Positions 19,775 to 31,121 of a stretch of DNA of 64,000 bases are shown one piece after another. Source of the stretch: Pictodentalium vernedei. Taxonomy: Eukaryota > Mollusca > Scaphopoda > Dentaliida > Dentaliidae. The notes under the pieces were generated by a model. It was given only the letters and a program-made list of their open reading frames with translations, searched no databases and was not told the DNA's origin. The stretch is from NCBI GenBank assembly GCA_031216915.1, contig CM062296.1, positions 661,603,838 to 661,667,837 of the forward strand. The letters run 5' to 3'. How positions within the stretch are numbered: position 1 is the first letter of the stretch; each line of letters begins with the position of its first letter. A program made the position numbers and the translations under genes.

Positions 19775-20255
19775 GGTACCCAAGAAGTTTCGTAAAGATC
19801 GGTTCATAAATGCGGCCTCTAGCCCGAGCCGTATTGGCATTTGCACTGACAGTGCTGAAAGTAACACTAAATACATCAAAGTTAGTCCAATTTGCAGAAT
19901 TTACGTACGAGAAAAAACCCCGTATTATATGTGATGTATCCTATGGTACTAAACATTCATACAAAAAATTATTCAAATCAGCGCTTTCATATGGAGGTTC
20001 TGTGCAAAAAACAGATTTCTGCATCGTCGGTACAAAATGGTGGCTGGCTGCCATCTTGAATTTCGGACCGAACCTAAAAACACTCGTTCTCGTCCCATGG
20101 TCATAACAAAGGTACCCAAGAAGTTTCGTAAAGATCGGTTCAAAACACGGCCTCTAGCCCGAGCCGTATTGAATTGCAGACGGACAGACGGACAGACGGA
20201 CGACTGGTCATGGCATAAGCTCAAATTTGGCTTCGCCAAAGTTGAGCTAAAAATT
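19775..20255 (+). mobile_element. Tandem-unit element M with hairpin end
   Basis: A block GGTACCCAAGAAGTTTCG..CGAGCCGTATTG occurs at 19776-19840 and again at 20111-20171. After the second copy comes a GACGGACA microsatellite (20177-20201). A terminal hairpin follows (AGCTCAAATTTGGC / GCCAAAGTTGAGCT) and then TAAAAATT. The layout of repeat units, GACG tract, hairpin and A-rich tail matches elements F, G and 34490-34728. It suggests a Helitron/Helentron-type non-autonomous element, but the 5' end was not located. Confidence 0.55.
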
Positions 20256-20257
20256 AA

Positions 20258-20400
20258 AAAAAATCTGTTTCTCAGGCCCTCCCGCGTGGTCATTTTTGCT
20301 GCCGCATACTCTCTTTTTTATAACCAATGCACACTTAAAAAATAAAAATTAAATGGTTTATGTCTGATATTTAACCCAAGTTAATAAAACTGACAAATTT
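20258..20400 (+). repeat. Interspersed repeat N, copy 1
   Basis: Shares AAATCTGTTTCTCAGGCC, GCTGCCGCATACTCTC and AAATGGTTTATGTCTGAT with 25500-25640, same orientation. Function unknown. Confidence 0.7.
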
Positions 20401-21017
20401 GTCTTTGCAATGCTTTTTGCACTCAAGGGACGAAATACACCACAACCCAGGCAATTCTGCGCTTTTGATGTTGTTCCCATTTGGCTGCTCAAGGGATGCT
20501 TATCGGACATTGGTCCTTAACTGTTAAAAATTGTACATTCTTCTTTAGTCTCTGGAGTTTTTCCATCAGGTATGAAAAAGGCCCTTGTTACCCAGCTTTT
20601 GAAAAAAACGGGTTTGGATCCAGAAATACTAAAAAAATTACCGACCTGTGTACAACCTTCCATTCATTTCGAAGGTCGTTGAGTGCACGGTGGAACTTCA
20701 GTTAAATCAGCAACTGCCCAAGTATGAGCTGTCTGACTTTTTTCAATCTGCATATAGACCTAACTGCAGTACTGAGACGGCCACCCTTCGAGTGCAAAAT
20801 GATATCCTGATGTCCAGGGATAAGCATCTCATTTCCTGTCTTCTGTTGCTCCATCTGAGTGCTGCTTTCGACAGTATCGATCACAGCACTCTTCTCCACA
20901 GACTAGAACATAGATTAGGCATGACCGGCAATGCTCTTGATTGGTTTTAATCTTATCTCAACAATCGTTCCCAGAGTATTTGTATAAATGGCTCATCGTC
21001 ATCCAAACGTACATTAA

Positions 21018-21263
21018 CCCTTTACCTAACATGAAAAGCAGACGACACTTGCAAAAAAAATTCTTGAATAACTAATTTTTTTTCATTTTTTGTCTCAAAA
21101 ACATAGATTATGACCCCTCATTGGAACGAGCTCGACGAGCTCGTTCCAATGAGGGGGTCATAACCTATGTTTTTGAGACAAAAAATGAAAAAAATAATGA
21201 AAATTAATTGGCGATTTTTGAGAATAGCGCTGGCCGGTTTTGGCCGTTACGTTGGGTAAAGGG
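21018..21263 (+). mobile_element. pbA MITE inserted in LINE ORF
   Basis: Flanked by TTAA (21014-21017, 21264-21267). It lies between LINE segments encoding the upstream and YADD-side parts of the reverse transcriptase, so it arrived after the LINE. The palindrome is nearly exact, with A/T at the variable stem position and one extra G in the right arm (GAGGGGGTCATAACC). Confidence 0.95.
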
Positions 21264-22284
21264 TTAAAACACGGGTCCCTCAAGGAACTGTACACGAGCC
21301 TCTGCTTTACGTGATATACGTTCTCCCTCTTGGTAACATCATCCGTAAACACTGTCTTCAATACCACGTTTATGCTGACGATACCCAGCTGTACATACAT
21401 TTCAAGTCAGATATGTGAGCTGTGTCACGTAAACGGTAAGAAGAGTGCGTTCCTGATATCAGTCATTGGGTGAACAGTAATTATCTGAAATTGAACGCTG
21501 ACAAGACTTTTATACACATAGGACTCCCCCCAAAACTGCCTAACTTCGACAAAACATCTCTGTTAATCGAGGGAAATGAAATTTCGCCCAATACTGTTGT
21601 TCGCAACCTCGGCTATTTCTTGGATGGAAACCTTGCCGCGGACAAACCAGTCATGCAGGTTTGTCGAGCGGCATTTTTTCATCTACGGAATATCAGCAAG
21701 ATACGACCAGTTATTTGGTGTGAAAACTGCTGAGCAGCTTGTGCATGTTTTCGTTACAAGTCATCGTAATTCACTGCTGTTTGGGTGTAAAAAATCTTTA
21801 CTTGGTAAGCTTCAGAATGTCCAAAATTGCTGAGCCAGAGTTGTTACTCGTAACCGCAAATTCTCCAGAATAACTCCGATTCTTAGGGACCTCCACTGGC
21901 TTCCTGTCCAGCAGAGAATACAATATAAAATTATATTTGTCAATTTTAAACGTATTAACAACATCGCACCGTCATACCTGGTGGAGCTTATGTTACTTTA
22001 TGCTCCAAGCCGTAACCTTCGCTCAGCCGACTTGAACAATCTGGCCCAGCCACCCTCTAAACTTGTCTCCGCTGGAGAGAGGGCCTTTTTGGTTGCAACC
22101 CCACTGGGCCCAGCACTTTGGAATTCCCTGCCGAGTATTTTAAAAACTGGACAAAGTATTGGAACCTTTAAATCGGGATTAAAATTCCATTTATATCGAA
22201 AAGAATTTCACGGGGAAATGTAATTTTGCACTTTTTCTCTCACTGTAAAGCCATAGAGCACCTTTAGGTGGATTTTAGGCTTAA

Positions 22285-22528
22285 CCCTTTACCCAACGTA
22301 ACGGCCAAAACCGGCCAGCGCTATTCTCAAAAATTGCCAATTAATTTTCATAATTTTTTGCATTTTTTGTCTCAAAAACATAGGTTATGACCCCTCATTG
22401 GAACGAGCTCGTTGAGCTCGTTCCAATGAGGGGTCATAACCTATATTTTTGAGGCAAAAAATGAAAAAAATGAGTTATTCGAGAACTTTTTTGGGATGTG
22501 TCGTCTGCTTTTCATGTTAGGTAAAGGG
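22285..22528 (-). mobile_element. pbA MITE inserted in LINE 3' tail, reverse orientation
   Basis: Flanked by TTAA (22281-22284, 22529-22532). It separates the LINE 3' end (GGATTTTAGGC) from its TTATTATTA tail. The palindrome core centre is GTT (GAGCTCGTTGAGCTC). Confidence 0.94.
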
Positions 22529-22647
22529 TTAAACATTATTTATTATTATCATTATTTATTATTATGAGGCCTAAAACATAAAACAAACCAAGAACATGAA
22601 CATTTGATGGCAAAGAAATAATTACAAAATTAAAAAATAAAATAAAC

Positions 22648-24808
22648 AAGAGGCCCCAAGGGGTCTTAATCGCTCACCTGACAAAGTGGTTCAAAGAAGT
22701 ATTTGGGGTCACATTCAGTTAGACATGGTTCATCAACACTACACAGGAATGAAGTCATGAAAGGCAGTTTTTTTTTTTATAGAAAAACACTAAGGAACCC
22801 CCCCCCCCCCCCCCCCCCATAGAGAGCCCACATATTAAGCCAGGAACTCAAAGTGAACAAACGTGAATCTGATCCCCCTTGAGGTGTTACATACCAAATA
22901 TGAAAGAATTCTGACTAGTGGATCTGAAAAAGAAGGTTTTTTTAAAGAAATGTCCTCACATTACTCTATATTAAAATTTGGGCTCCAATAGAAACCTAAA
23001 TGGAAGTGTCAATGACACTGCAGTTTAACTTGACTGTGTGTAGTGTTTGATGAAAAGGATAATGTTCAATGTTTATGAAAGGATTGTGAAATAAGACAAG
23101 AATTGTGATAATTGAGAATAAGTTAATTTCTGTTCCAAGACAAATTCCACACACATATATGGGACTTGATAATTATCTGTAATTAGCTAACACATGTCTC
23201 CTTGATGGTGGGAAGAAATAACCTGTCATCTGACATTTGGCCACTTGATGCAGACCAGATATGGAATGCAGACTTTAGATTTAATGTTGATAGTATTATT
23301 CTCTCACCTATATTAAATGCATTCAGTGATGTTTGTTTATTTTTTCTTGAAATGATACAAACAATGCCAACAACATCTACTGAGTATGAAGTTAATTTGT
23401 CAGACATAATCTGATTTGGATTACCTCTGCCGGTGATGGCCAGTGGTTTCAATTCTCCCCTGAGTTTGATGGCATCAGTAGCAACTTGGTCAGAGGTGTG
23501 ACAATGAGGTGTTGATGACCTGGCATGACAAACCAGAAGGTCTGTAGTCACTGTTCCTTTACAACATTCACTTATACCTAAGTGAAGAATGAACAGCTTA
23601 TGTGGAATTTAGATTCCTGCTGGTGGATCTGAAGAAGAAATTTTTTAAAGAAATTTCCTCATATTGGACTAAGTTAAAATTTGGGCACCCATAAGGAGCC
23701 TATATAAAAACCCAGGGATTAGATTTGAACAAACATGAATCCGATCCACCTAGAAATGATGTATACCAAATATGAAAGGATTCTGACAGGGGGATCTGAA
23801 GAAGAAGATTTTTAAAGAAATTTCCTCATATTGGACTAAGTTAAAATTTGGGCGCCCACAAGGAGCCTATATAATAACCCAGGGATTAGATTTGAACAAA
23901 CATGAATCCGATCCACCTAGAAATGATGTATACCAAATATGAAAGGATTCTGACAGGGGGATCTGAAAAAGAAGATTTTTAAAGAAATTTCCTCATATTG
24001 CATTAAGTTAAAATTTGGGCCCCCATAGGAAGCCCAAATATTAACTGAGGGGCTTGATTTGTACAAACTTGAATCTGACCCTCGTAACAATGATGTTTAC
24101 CAAATATTGAAACATTCTGACCAGTGGTTCTGAAGAAGATTTTTAAAGCTTATTTCCAATACTGCCCTAAGTTAAGATTTGGGCTCCTGTATTGAGCCCA
24201 AACACAAACCGGGGGGCTTTTAAATTAAACACACTTGCATCTGACCCCCTCCCCCCACCCCGCGTTATGTCGCGTTAGAAAGTATTTTCTATTTTTAACT
24301 CCTAGGTTCACACGGGGAACATGGGGAATTTTTTTTAGCATGAATTTATGACTCAATAATACCACATACCGAATTTCGTTCAAATCGGACCATCAATTCA
24401 GAAAATAGAAATTTTGGGTAGGGCCAAAATCTTTCCCTTCCCATTATGAAATGAAATATTGCTCGACGAACTTCGTTTGAACAAACTTGATACTACACCT
24501 CAGAAGGAAGCTCCATGCCAAATATCAAGTCACTATACCCACTGGTTCATGAGAAGAAGATTTTTTCTAGAATTTTGGAGCATTCCCCCCCCCCCCCCCT
24601 CCCACTCCCTCCCTTTGGAGCATGGCAACTTTATTTGAACAATCTTGAATGGACATATGATAAGGACATGCATATCAAATGTGGTTCAATTTGGCCCAGG
24701 GCTTTAGGAGGAGAAGTCGATAATGAAATGTTCCCGACGGACGTACGGCCGACGGACAGAAAGTGATCACTTGAGCTCCCCCTGACTTTCAGTCAGGTGA
24801 GCTAAAAT
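22648..24808 (+). mobile_element. Tandem-unit element F, copy 1
   Basis: Starts AGAGGCCCCAAGGGG..CGCTCACCTGAC and ends CTGACTTTCAGTCAGGTGAG followed by CTAAAA. The subterminal CTCACCTGAC / GTCAGGTGAG are inverted repeats and the 3' one forms a hairpin. Internally there are about five units with a period near 167 bp (starts near 23631, 23798, 23965, 24132), each with GGATCTGAAGAAGAAG and AACAAACATGAATC. A GACGGACG stretch lies just before the hairpin. A 600-bp foreign segment (23005-23608) interrupts it. It resembles Helentron-like non-autonomous elements of aquatic invertebrates (inference). Confidence 0.65.
23183..23578 (-). pseudogene. FLYWCH/Mutator-like transposase fragment
   Basis: Minus-strand frame of 122 codons (23183-23551), open a little further upstream. 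It contains CCKGTVTTDLLVCHARSS, PHCHTSDQVATDAIKLRGE, then LKPLAITGRGNPNQIMSD. A Cys-Cys-Lys-Gly..His-x-His arrangement followed by an A..IKxRGELK..A......P.QI stretch is typical of the FLYWCH zinc finger and adjoining helix of animal Mutator-like transposases, where it binds DNA. The catalytic domain is absent and the frame degenerates after about residue 70. The segment sits inside element F copy 1 and breaks its repeat register. Recognition is by motif order only and it could be a host-like FLYWCH fragment. Confidence 0.5.
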
Positions 24809-25499
24809 CCACCCGCCCACATGCTGGTTACAAAAAAATGGCCCGAGAAACAAACGATGTACTTTGTGGGGCCTAAACGTGTTCAGCTAGACCATACACT
24901 GTGTACATTCCAGATATTTATATCTCACTTATGCTATAAGTATGCACACTCAATTTAAAAGAACACCAATGCATCTCGTAATTAACTTGTAAGAACTTCC
25001 ACTTCATCAGAATAATGAGGTACAGTGAGACCAGCCTCTCTGCAATCGGTGCATGAACTCGATAGCGTTGCAGTTTTTCCCACTTGCTAAAATTGTGCGA
25101 AACAAACGTGCATTGGAAGCAAAATAATTGTAGCGATAATTACTTCTAGTTATCGCAGTCTGAACTAATCATAATCTGTTAATTGCAAACCGAACAGCCT
25201 TCGGAATTCACGAAACAGAATAGTTATCATAACACCATCGAATATTAACTTGGAGTAAATTTATCAATTTTATCCACAATGCACAATGCAGGTCAACAAG
25301 CAATCTAGTCGTTACTTGAATTACTTTGGAACCCTCTATCGCGCGCTGCGCTAATTTGTTCGACAAGGAGAGCTCGTGCTATTTCATACAGGAAAATTAC
25401 TGACGACTGTGACAAAGATGTCAAAAAGATTTATTTTTCTCTCCAGCTTACTCAAAATCGTCCTCGATCAATCCTTGATATGCCAGGTTAGTCCTAAAA
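24809..25499. other. No feature recognised
   Basis: No long frame or repeat was noted. Confidence 0.5.
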
Positions 25500-25640
25500 G
25501 GTTAAAAATCTGTTTCTCAGGCCTTCCCGCATGGGCCTCTTGGCTGCCGCATGCTCTCTTTTTATAAGCAATGCAAACTTAGAAAATAATAATTAAATGG
25601 TTTATGTCTGATTTTTTACCCAAGTTAATGAAATTGATAA
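25500..25640 (+). repeat. Interspersed repeat N, copy 2
   Basis: Partner of 20258-20400. It breaks directly into a half pbA MITE. Confidence 0.7.
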
Positions 25641-25647
25641 TATGTGT

Positions 25648-25758
25648 CGTTCCAATGAGGGGTCATAAGCTATGTTTTTGACGCAAAACTTTTTAAAAAA
25701 GTAGTTATTCAAGAATTTTGTTTGCAAGTGTCGTCTTCCTTTCGTGTTAGGTAAAAGA
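25648..25758 (-). mobile_element. pbA MITE, right half only
   Basis: Starts inside the palindrome (GTCGTTCCAATGAGGGG) and ends GTGTTAGGTAAAAGA before TTAA (25759-25762). The other half is absent; repeat N lies in its place. Confidence 0.85.
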
Positions 25759-25980
25759 TTAATGCAGCAACCTACATGGCCGTTGGATTAAATGATTACT
25801 GAACCTCGCTACATATATAAAAATTATTATTCCAGTCTCTACAGACAGTAATGGATTGATAGATCTTACCCATGAACTCGGTGTTAACACAGTTAAATCA
25901 GTTGGGGGTCGGTAATAATAGAGGGCAAAATTACCTCGCCTGTTGGTCGTTGGTAGTAATGTAGATGGCTATTCCATTCA

Positions 25981-26203
25981 GGGGCCAATACTATAAACCT
26001 TTTGCAATTGTATTCTCTAGAATTGTATTTCTGCCTATTAATATAACTGACTAAAGTTAATCATTAGCCAAAGATATGGCAATTTGTTTGGCAAATTGCC
26101 ATACTCTGAAACTTCTAATGGTTCATTTCAACCCCTTTAAAATCTTAGCTAGAAATTACAATTCTAAAACATACAATTCTAACAGTTTTATATTTATGGC
26201 CCC
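25981..26203. mobile_element. Fold-back element O, copy 2
   Basis: Inverted ends GGGGCCAATACTATAAA and TTTATATTTATGGCCCC with imperfect complementarity continuing inward (AATTGTATTCTCTAG / CTAGAAATTACAATT). No target-site duplication is clear. Probably a MITE of unknown superfamily. Confidence 0.7.
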
Positions 26204-26334
26204 AGATTTGATAAAGCCTAGAAACACGAGAAATGATGTGAGACAATCAGGTCCGAGGAGATAGACCGTGACAAAAATGAGTTACAAAAATGGGTTGAAA
26301 ATGAAGATTAATTTTCCGGACACACAATCAGGTG

Positions 26335-26584
26335 CATGCTCATTGTCAGGCCTGAAAATAAGCAGTCTGACATTTGCAGAATGAGGTCTCCAGAGGGTAA
26401 ATTTGATGATGCTATCCCATGCAGTGGGCCAATTTATCCTCTTTCTGTTTAGTTTTGTGACCCTGATTCAGATTGATAAATTTAGTGATGCTACTCCGCT
26501 GTGCAGGGTAGCATGTCTAAATTCACCCTCTGGGGGAGCTCATTTTGCAGATGACAGTCTGCTTATTTTCTGGCTTGCTCATCG
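26335..26584. repeat. Imperfect fold-back
   Basis: Arms of about 90 bp: CTGAAAATAAGCAGTCTGAC..CCAGAGGGTAAATTT on the left and AAATTCACCCTCTGG..CAGTCTGCTTATTTTC on the right. Mismatches and small gaps are present. Confidence 0.7.
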
Positions 26585-26827
26585 TGGAAATTGACAGCAA
26601 ATAAAAGACCTCATATTTAGTATGATTCAGTATGTGAGTTAAGAATTTTACAGAGATTTATGAGTCGCTTTTCATCTTTCTTACAGCGTCCATTTTGGAA
26701 CTCAAGCAATCAGCGATTTCCTTTTTAAACTGCACTACACCGCCATTTTTGAATGTTTGCACAACACATGGCGACTCTCTTGATTTGTCAAGAAGAAATA
26801 CTCCAAACCAAATATACTGATAAAATA

Positions 26828-27229
26828 TATTTATTTATTTATTTATTTATTTATTATGGTTTAATAACACTTTAACAGCTAAGGTCATATCGTGTCGATG
26901 ACAGTTTTACTGGTGGAGGAAGTCAGAGTACCCGGAGAGAACCACAGAACAATGACGAGCAACTGCCGGCTCCCCAACATCGTAACCCCACACTGCAGCA
27001 CAGGCAGGGTTAGATTGATTGAAGACATGTGCACCATCGACGTGCAGTACGCCTTAGTACACGACGTCATCGTTCCCCCATGTGGACAATCTGGGTTAAG
27101 TACCTTGCCTATAGACACAACGCGGGAATCCGAATCAGATGGTCACCCATCCAAGGACTAAACGGGCTCAACGTTGCTTAACTTCGGTGATCTGACGAGA
27201 ACCGGTTACCATAACGCCACCGCGCCCCC
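26828..27229 (-). mobile_element. 5S-headed SINE, full length
   Basis: About 402 bp on the minus strand between 9-bp duplications GATAAAATA (26819-26827, 27230-27238). The head (27140-27229) reads like the 3' two-thirds of 5S rRNA: GGTTCTCGTCAGATCACCG, GAAGTTAAGCAACG, GAGCCCGTTTAGTCCTTGG, ATGGGTGACC, including the internal promoter boxes. The body is the one carried by the tRNA-headed SINEs here. The tail is (AATA)n. Expected to be a polymerase III-transcribed SINE3-type element (established for 5S-derived SINEs). Confidence 0.88.
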
Positions 27230-27238
27230 GATAAAATA

Positions 27239-27949
27239 CATTGAGAGAGACTATCAGATTAAAAACAAACTTCGGGTCGAAATATTTCTCTCTTTTCGTA
27301 TTCTGTCAAATCAAGATATTTATCAAATCTGCTAACAAGTATATATTTGGCTAAACTCACATCTTCGCTTCCAATGTGAACAAAACGGCAACAGAATTGA
27401 ACAAACTTACCTCCCCAACAAAAATAGTTATCATCTGGTTCAGGGCTAGACTGTTTTTGGTGGTCTGAGTTTGTTAATCAAAATTTGTTCTCTTACAAAT
27501 TATTGAAGAATGCCCATAGACACTCTCCAGTAATCTGTAATAGAATAAATCTATATAAATAAAATATTATATTCATTTGACTAAATATGAAACATGAGCA
27601 AGGAAAATGTTGGCTTTTGATCTGGTACCTTCATTTTTTGAAAGACCTGGAAGTGGCTTCTAGCAGTCAACCAGTTAAAACAAAATGTAGGTCTCCAGAC
27701 AATTACGTCCTGACATTGTAACTGTCCGGAGCGTACGCAAGCTCGGTTATTGGTTATTGAAATGCGATAATTGGTGATTTTCGGAAATAAATAATTCGGG
27801 AATGGACTCATCGAATTTATTCATTTCGGTTCTTTTCTTAACACAATGTGTTTACTTCCAGTAATTGGAAATTCGCCTCAACACAGAACAGTGAAAAGCA
27901 GAAATCTGCTTGGATGAGGTAATAACCCAATAGATATCCCTGACTTTGT
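27239..27949. other. No feature recognised
   Basis: Short frames only; no motif. Confidence 0.5.
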
Positions 27950-28133
27950 ACCTCTCATAACGATTACATCTGGTCAGCGCTATCCACAAAATTGCCATTT
28001 AAGCATAACTTATTAACACCTCATTGGAATGAGCTCGACTAAGTCGTTCCAATAAGGTGTCATAAGCCATGTTTTATAAACAAAGAAATCTCTTTGCAAA
28101 TGTCGTCTCATACTTGTGTAAGGTAAAATAATT
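27950..28133 (-). mobile_element. pbA MITE, heavily decayed
   Basis: Recognisable pieces in family order: TAACGATTACATCTGGTCAGCGCTATCCAC, then CCTCATTGGAATGAGCTCG, CGTTCCAATAAGGTGTCATAAG, TGCAAATGTCGTCT and GTAAGGTAAAATAA. Termini and TTAA are lost. The first piece is quoted in two parts: TAACGATTACATC and AGCGCTATCCAC. Confidence 0.6.
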
Positions 28134-28240
28134 TTAAAAAAGACTCAACAACAACCATAGACCTCGGAAAGCGGGAAGGGGGTGCGTGCTAAAACTGTCG
28201 TAATGCTCTGGAGTTGACTCTCACAGAGCAGCTTTTATTG

Positions 28241-28512
28241 TTGACTGCTTGCAAGACACTTCACCCCCGTGGGGGCACGGTGACGCTGTGTACTGAGGCG
28301 TACTGCACGTCGTTGGTGCACCTATCTTCAACCAATGCTAACCCTGCTTGTGTGGTGTTGGTATGTTGGGGAGCTGACAGTTGTTCGCCGTTGCTCTGTG
28401 GTTCTCTCCGGGTACTCCGGCTTCCTCCACCCGTAAAACTGTCACGGTCATGGTTAGCCATTGTGCAGAAATATGTGACCTTAAACACCAATAAATAAAT
28501 AAATAAATAAAT
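28241..28512 (+). mobile_element. SINE, 5'-truncated
   Basis: Lacks the polymerase III head. It starts in the body at GCAAGACACTTCACCC, then GGGGGCACGGTGACG, CTTCAACCAATGCTAACC, GGTTCTCTCCGGGTACTCC, CCGTAAAACTGTCACGG and an (AATA)n tail at 28488-28512. Confidence 0.85.
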
Positions 28513-28639
28513 TGTTGATTGCTCTCATTTCCGTTGGAGTGCCGTAACAAAATGTGGCGCGTCACCAGGACGTTAAAATTGTGCGTCGTGCCGATAATTC
28601 ATAAGGTTCCGCTCCACAATTTTCCAGGCATTTCCAAAA

Positions 28640-31121
28640 ATGACATGCCATACACTCTCTTCAAAGCAAATATTCTGTAACTTACTTATCTAACCCAATA
28701 ACGTGTATTACATTTCCCAAATCCACAAACAACAAGTAACACTATCTGACCAAGTAGAAATAAACAATCTGAATGTGGGTGGAATAATTTATTGTCAAAG
28801 GCAAGACTTCAACCTGAAAAATTGCATGAAAAAATGCCGAAACCAGTCATTTTCAGCCACCCAGCAGCCTCAAAAGCAGAATTTTTCAACCACCCCCACC
28901 TACCTACCCCCAGAACAGAGCATCCCATGTTACTAAAATGCAAAGAAAGATTTATATGTTTCCGTTTCATTTTTTAGTTACATATCTAGTAACAAACCCG
29001 TGTAAAAATTACATTTTAAAAAATAGCCAATTTTTCGAAGCCACTGTTTCCCATAATTCATCTGGTAATTTACCCCTATGTATCAGACTCCAACTTTGGG
29101 ACCAAAACTTCAAATTCTCTTGTCCAACAAAAAGCCTAATGTAATCATATATCTGATACTAAAAGGGAGTATAACTCTGGAAATGCAAAACAGAGTTACC
29201 TGCTCTTGTCACATACACAACGGCAATTACTGATCAACATGTGTGCAAAGTTTGAACAATGTAGCATGTAAAATGTTGAAGGAGTAGGCGACACAATAGT
29301 GTAATGTTTCAAGTATTAAAAGGGGGCATAACTCTGGAAAAACAAAACAGAGTTACCTGCTCTTGTCACATGCACAACGGCAATTACTGATCAACATGTG
29401 TGCACAGTTTGAACAATATAGCATGTAAAATGTTGAAGAAGAAGGCGACACAATACTGTAATGTTTTAAGAACTAAAAGGGGCATAACTCTGTAAATACA
29501 AAATGGAGTTACCTGCACTTGTCACATGCACAACGGCAACTGGCGATCACCATGTGTGTAAGGTTTGAATAATATAGCATGTAAAACGTTGAAGAAGAAG
29601 GCGACACAATACAGTAATGTTTTAAGTACTAAAAGGGAGCATAACTCTGGAAATACAAAACAGAGTTACCTTCTCTTGTCACATGCACAACGGCAATTAC
29701 CGATCAATATGTGTGCAAAGTTTGAACAATATAGCATGTAAAATGTTGAAGGAGAAGGCGACACAATACTGTAATGTTTTAAGTACTAAAGGGGCATAAC
29801 TCTGGAAATACAAAATGGAGTTACCTGCACTTGTCACATGCACAACGGCAACTGGTGATCACCATGTGTGCAAAGTTTGAACAATATTTCATGTAAAATG
29901 TTGAAGGAGTAAACGACACAATACTGCAATGTTTTAAGTATTAAAAGGGAGCATAACTCTGGAAATACAAAATGGAGTTACCTGCACTTGTCACATGCAC
30001 AACGGCAATTACTGATCAACATGTGTGCAAAGTTTGAACAATGTAGCATGTAAAATGTTGAAGGAGTAGGCGACACAATAGTGTAATGTTTCAAGTATTA
30101 AAAGGGGGCATAACTCTGGAAAAACAAAACAGAGTTACCTGCTCTTGTCACATGCACAACGGCAATTACTGATCAACATGTGTGCACAGTTTGAACAATA
30201 TAGCATGTAAAATGTTGAAGAAGAAGGCGACACAATACTGTAATGTTTTAAGAACTAAAAGGGGCATAACTCTGTAAATACAAAATGGAGTTACCTGCAC
30301 TTGTCACATGCACAACGGCAACTGGCGATCACCATGTGTGTAAGGTTTGAATAATATAGCATGTAAAACGTTGAAGAAGAAGGCGACACAATACAGTAAT
30401 GTTTTAAGTACTAAAAGGGAGCATAACTCTGGAAATACAAAACAGAGTTACCTTCTCTTGTCACATGCACAACGGCAATTACCGATCAATATGTGTGCAA
30501 AGTTTGAACAATATAGCATGTAAAATGTTGAAGGAGAAGGCGACACAATACTGTAATGTTTTAAGTACTAAAGGGGCATAACTCTGGAAATACAAAATGG
30601 AGTTACCTGCACTTGTCACATGCACAACGGCAACTGGTGATCACCATGTGTGCAAAGTTTGAACAATATTTCATGTAAAATGTTGAAGGAGTAAACGACA
30701 CAATACTGCAATGTTTTAAGTATTAAAAGGGAGCATAACTCTGGAAAAACAAAACAGAGTTACCTGCTCTTGTCACATGCACAACGGCAATTACTGATCA
30801 ACATGTGTGCAAAGTTTGAACAATGTAGCATGTAAAAGTTTGAATAATATAGCATGTAAAATGTTGAAGGAGAAGGCGACACAATACTGTAATGTTTTAA
30901 GTACTAAAAGGGGGCTTAACTCTGAAAATACAAAATGGAGTTACCTGCACTTGTCACATGCACAACGGAAATTGCTAATCAACATGTGTGCAAAGTTTGA
31001 ACAATGTAGCTAGTAAACTTTTGGAGGAGTAGGCGACACAAAAATTGTTTACGGACAGACAGACAGACAGACACGGACAACGCCATAACATAATACGTCC
31101 GTCAAATGACGGGCGTATGAA
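28640..31121 (+). mobile_element. Tandem-array element G, copy 1
   Basis: A 0.5-kb leader (28640-29155) precedes an array of about twelve 156-bp units (29158-31045) marked by GGGGCATAACTCTGGAAA, CACATGCACAACGGCAA and GGCGACACAATACTGTAATG. Five consecutive units form a 782-bp block that is repeated. After the array come (GACA)n, CGGACAACGCCATAAC and a hairpin (ATACGTCCGTCA / TGACGGGCGTAT) ending near 31118. No coding sequence. The architecture suggests a Helentron-like element or a satellite seeded by one (inference). Confidence 0.7.
29158..31045 (+). repeat. 156-bp satellite array with 782-bp higher-order period
   Basis: Unit differences (GGGGGCATAAC, GGGAGCATAAC, GGGGCATAAC, CAACTGGCGATCACC vs CAATTACTGATCAAC) recur every five units. 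The stretch starting near 29221 and that starting near 30003 agree almost base for base for several hundred bases. The last units (30840-31045) deviate, with a short internal rearrangement near 30830. Confidence 0.88.

Larger units (their letters stand above)
20530..22570 (+). pseudogene. L2/CR1-like LINE ORF2, dead, split by two MITEs
   Basis: Reverse transcriptase of a non-LTR retrotransposon. In order: GMKKALVTQLLKKTGLDPE (20570 region); NLPFISKVVE and QSAYRPNCSTETATLRVQND; LSAAFDSIDHSTLLHRLEH with the first catalytic Asp; ALDWF then stop. A pbA MITE follows (21018-21263). Next come [31 protein letters not shown] with the catalytic DD (about 21360-21415), LKLNADKT, ISKIRPVIW and RDLHWLPVQQRIQYKIIF. 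The C-terminus is RKEFHGEM, ending near 22223. Frameshifts and stops are scattered through it, and the endonuclease half is missing. The 3' region (AGCACCTTTAGGTGG..GATTTTAGGC) resembles L2/CR1 tails. It continues after a second MITE into a TTATTATTA microsatellite at 22533-22566. Confidence 0.85.

Noticed and set aside
27140..27229. 5S rRNA gene
   Set aside because: Only part of 5S is present, it is fused to a SINE body with AATA tail and flanked by a target duplication, so it is a SINE head and not a gene.
29158..31045. CRISPR-like array
   Set aside because: Units are contiguous 156-bp repeats without unique spacers and the context is eukaryotic; it is a satellite.
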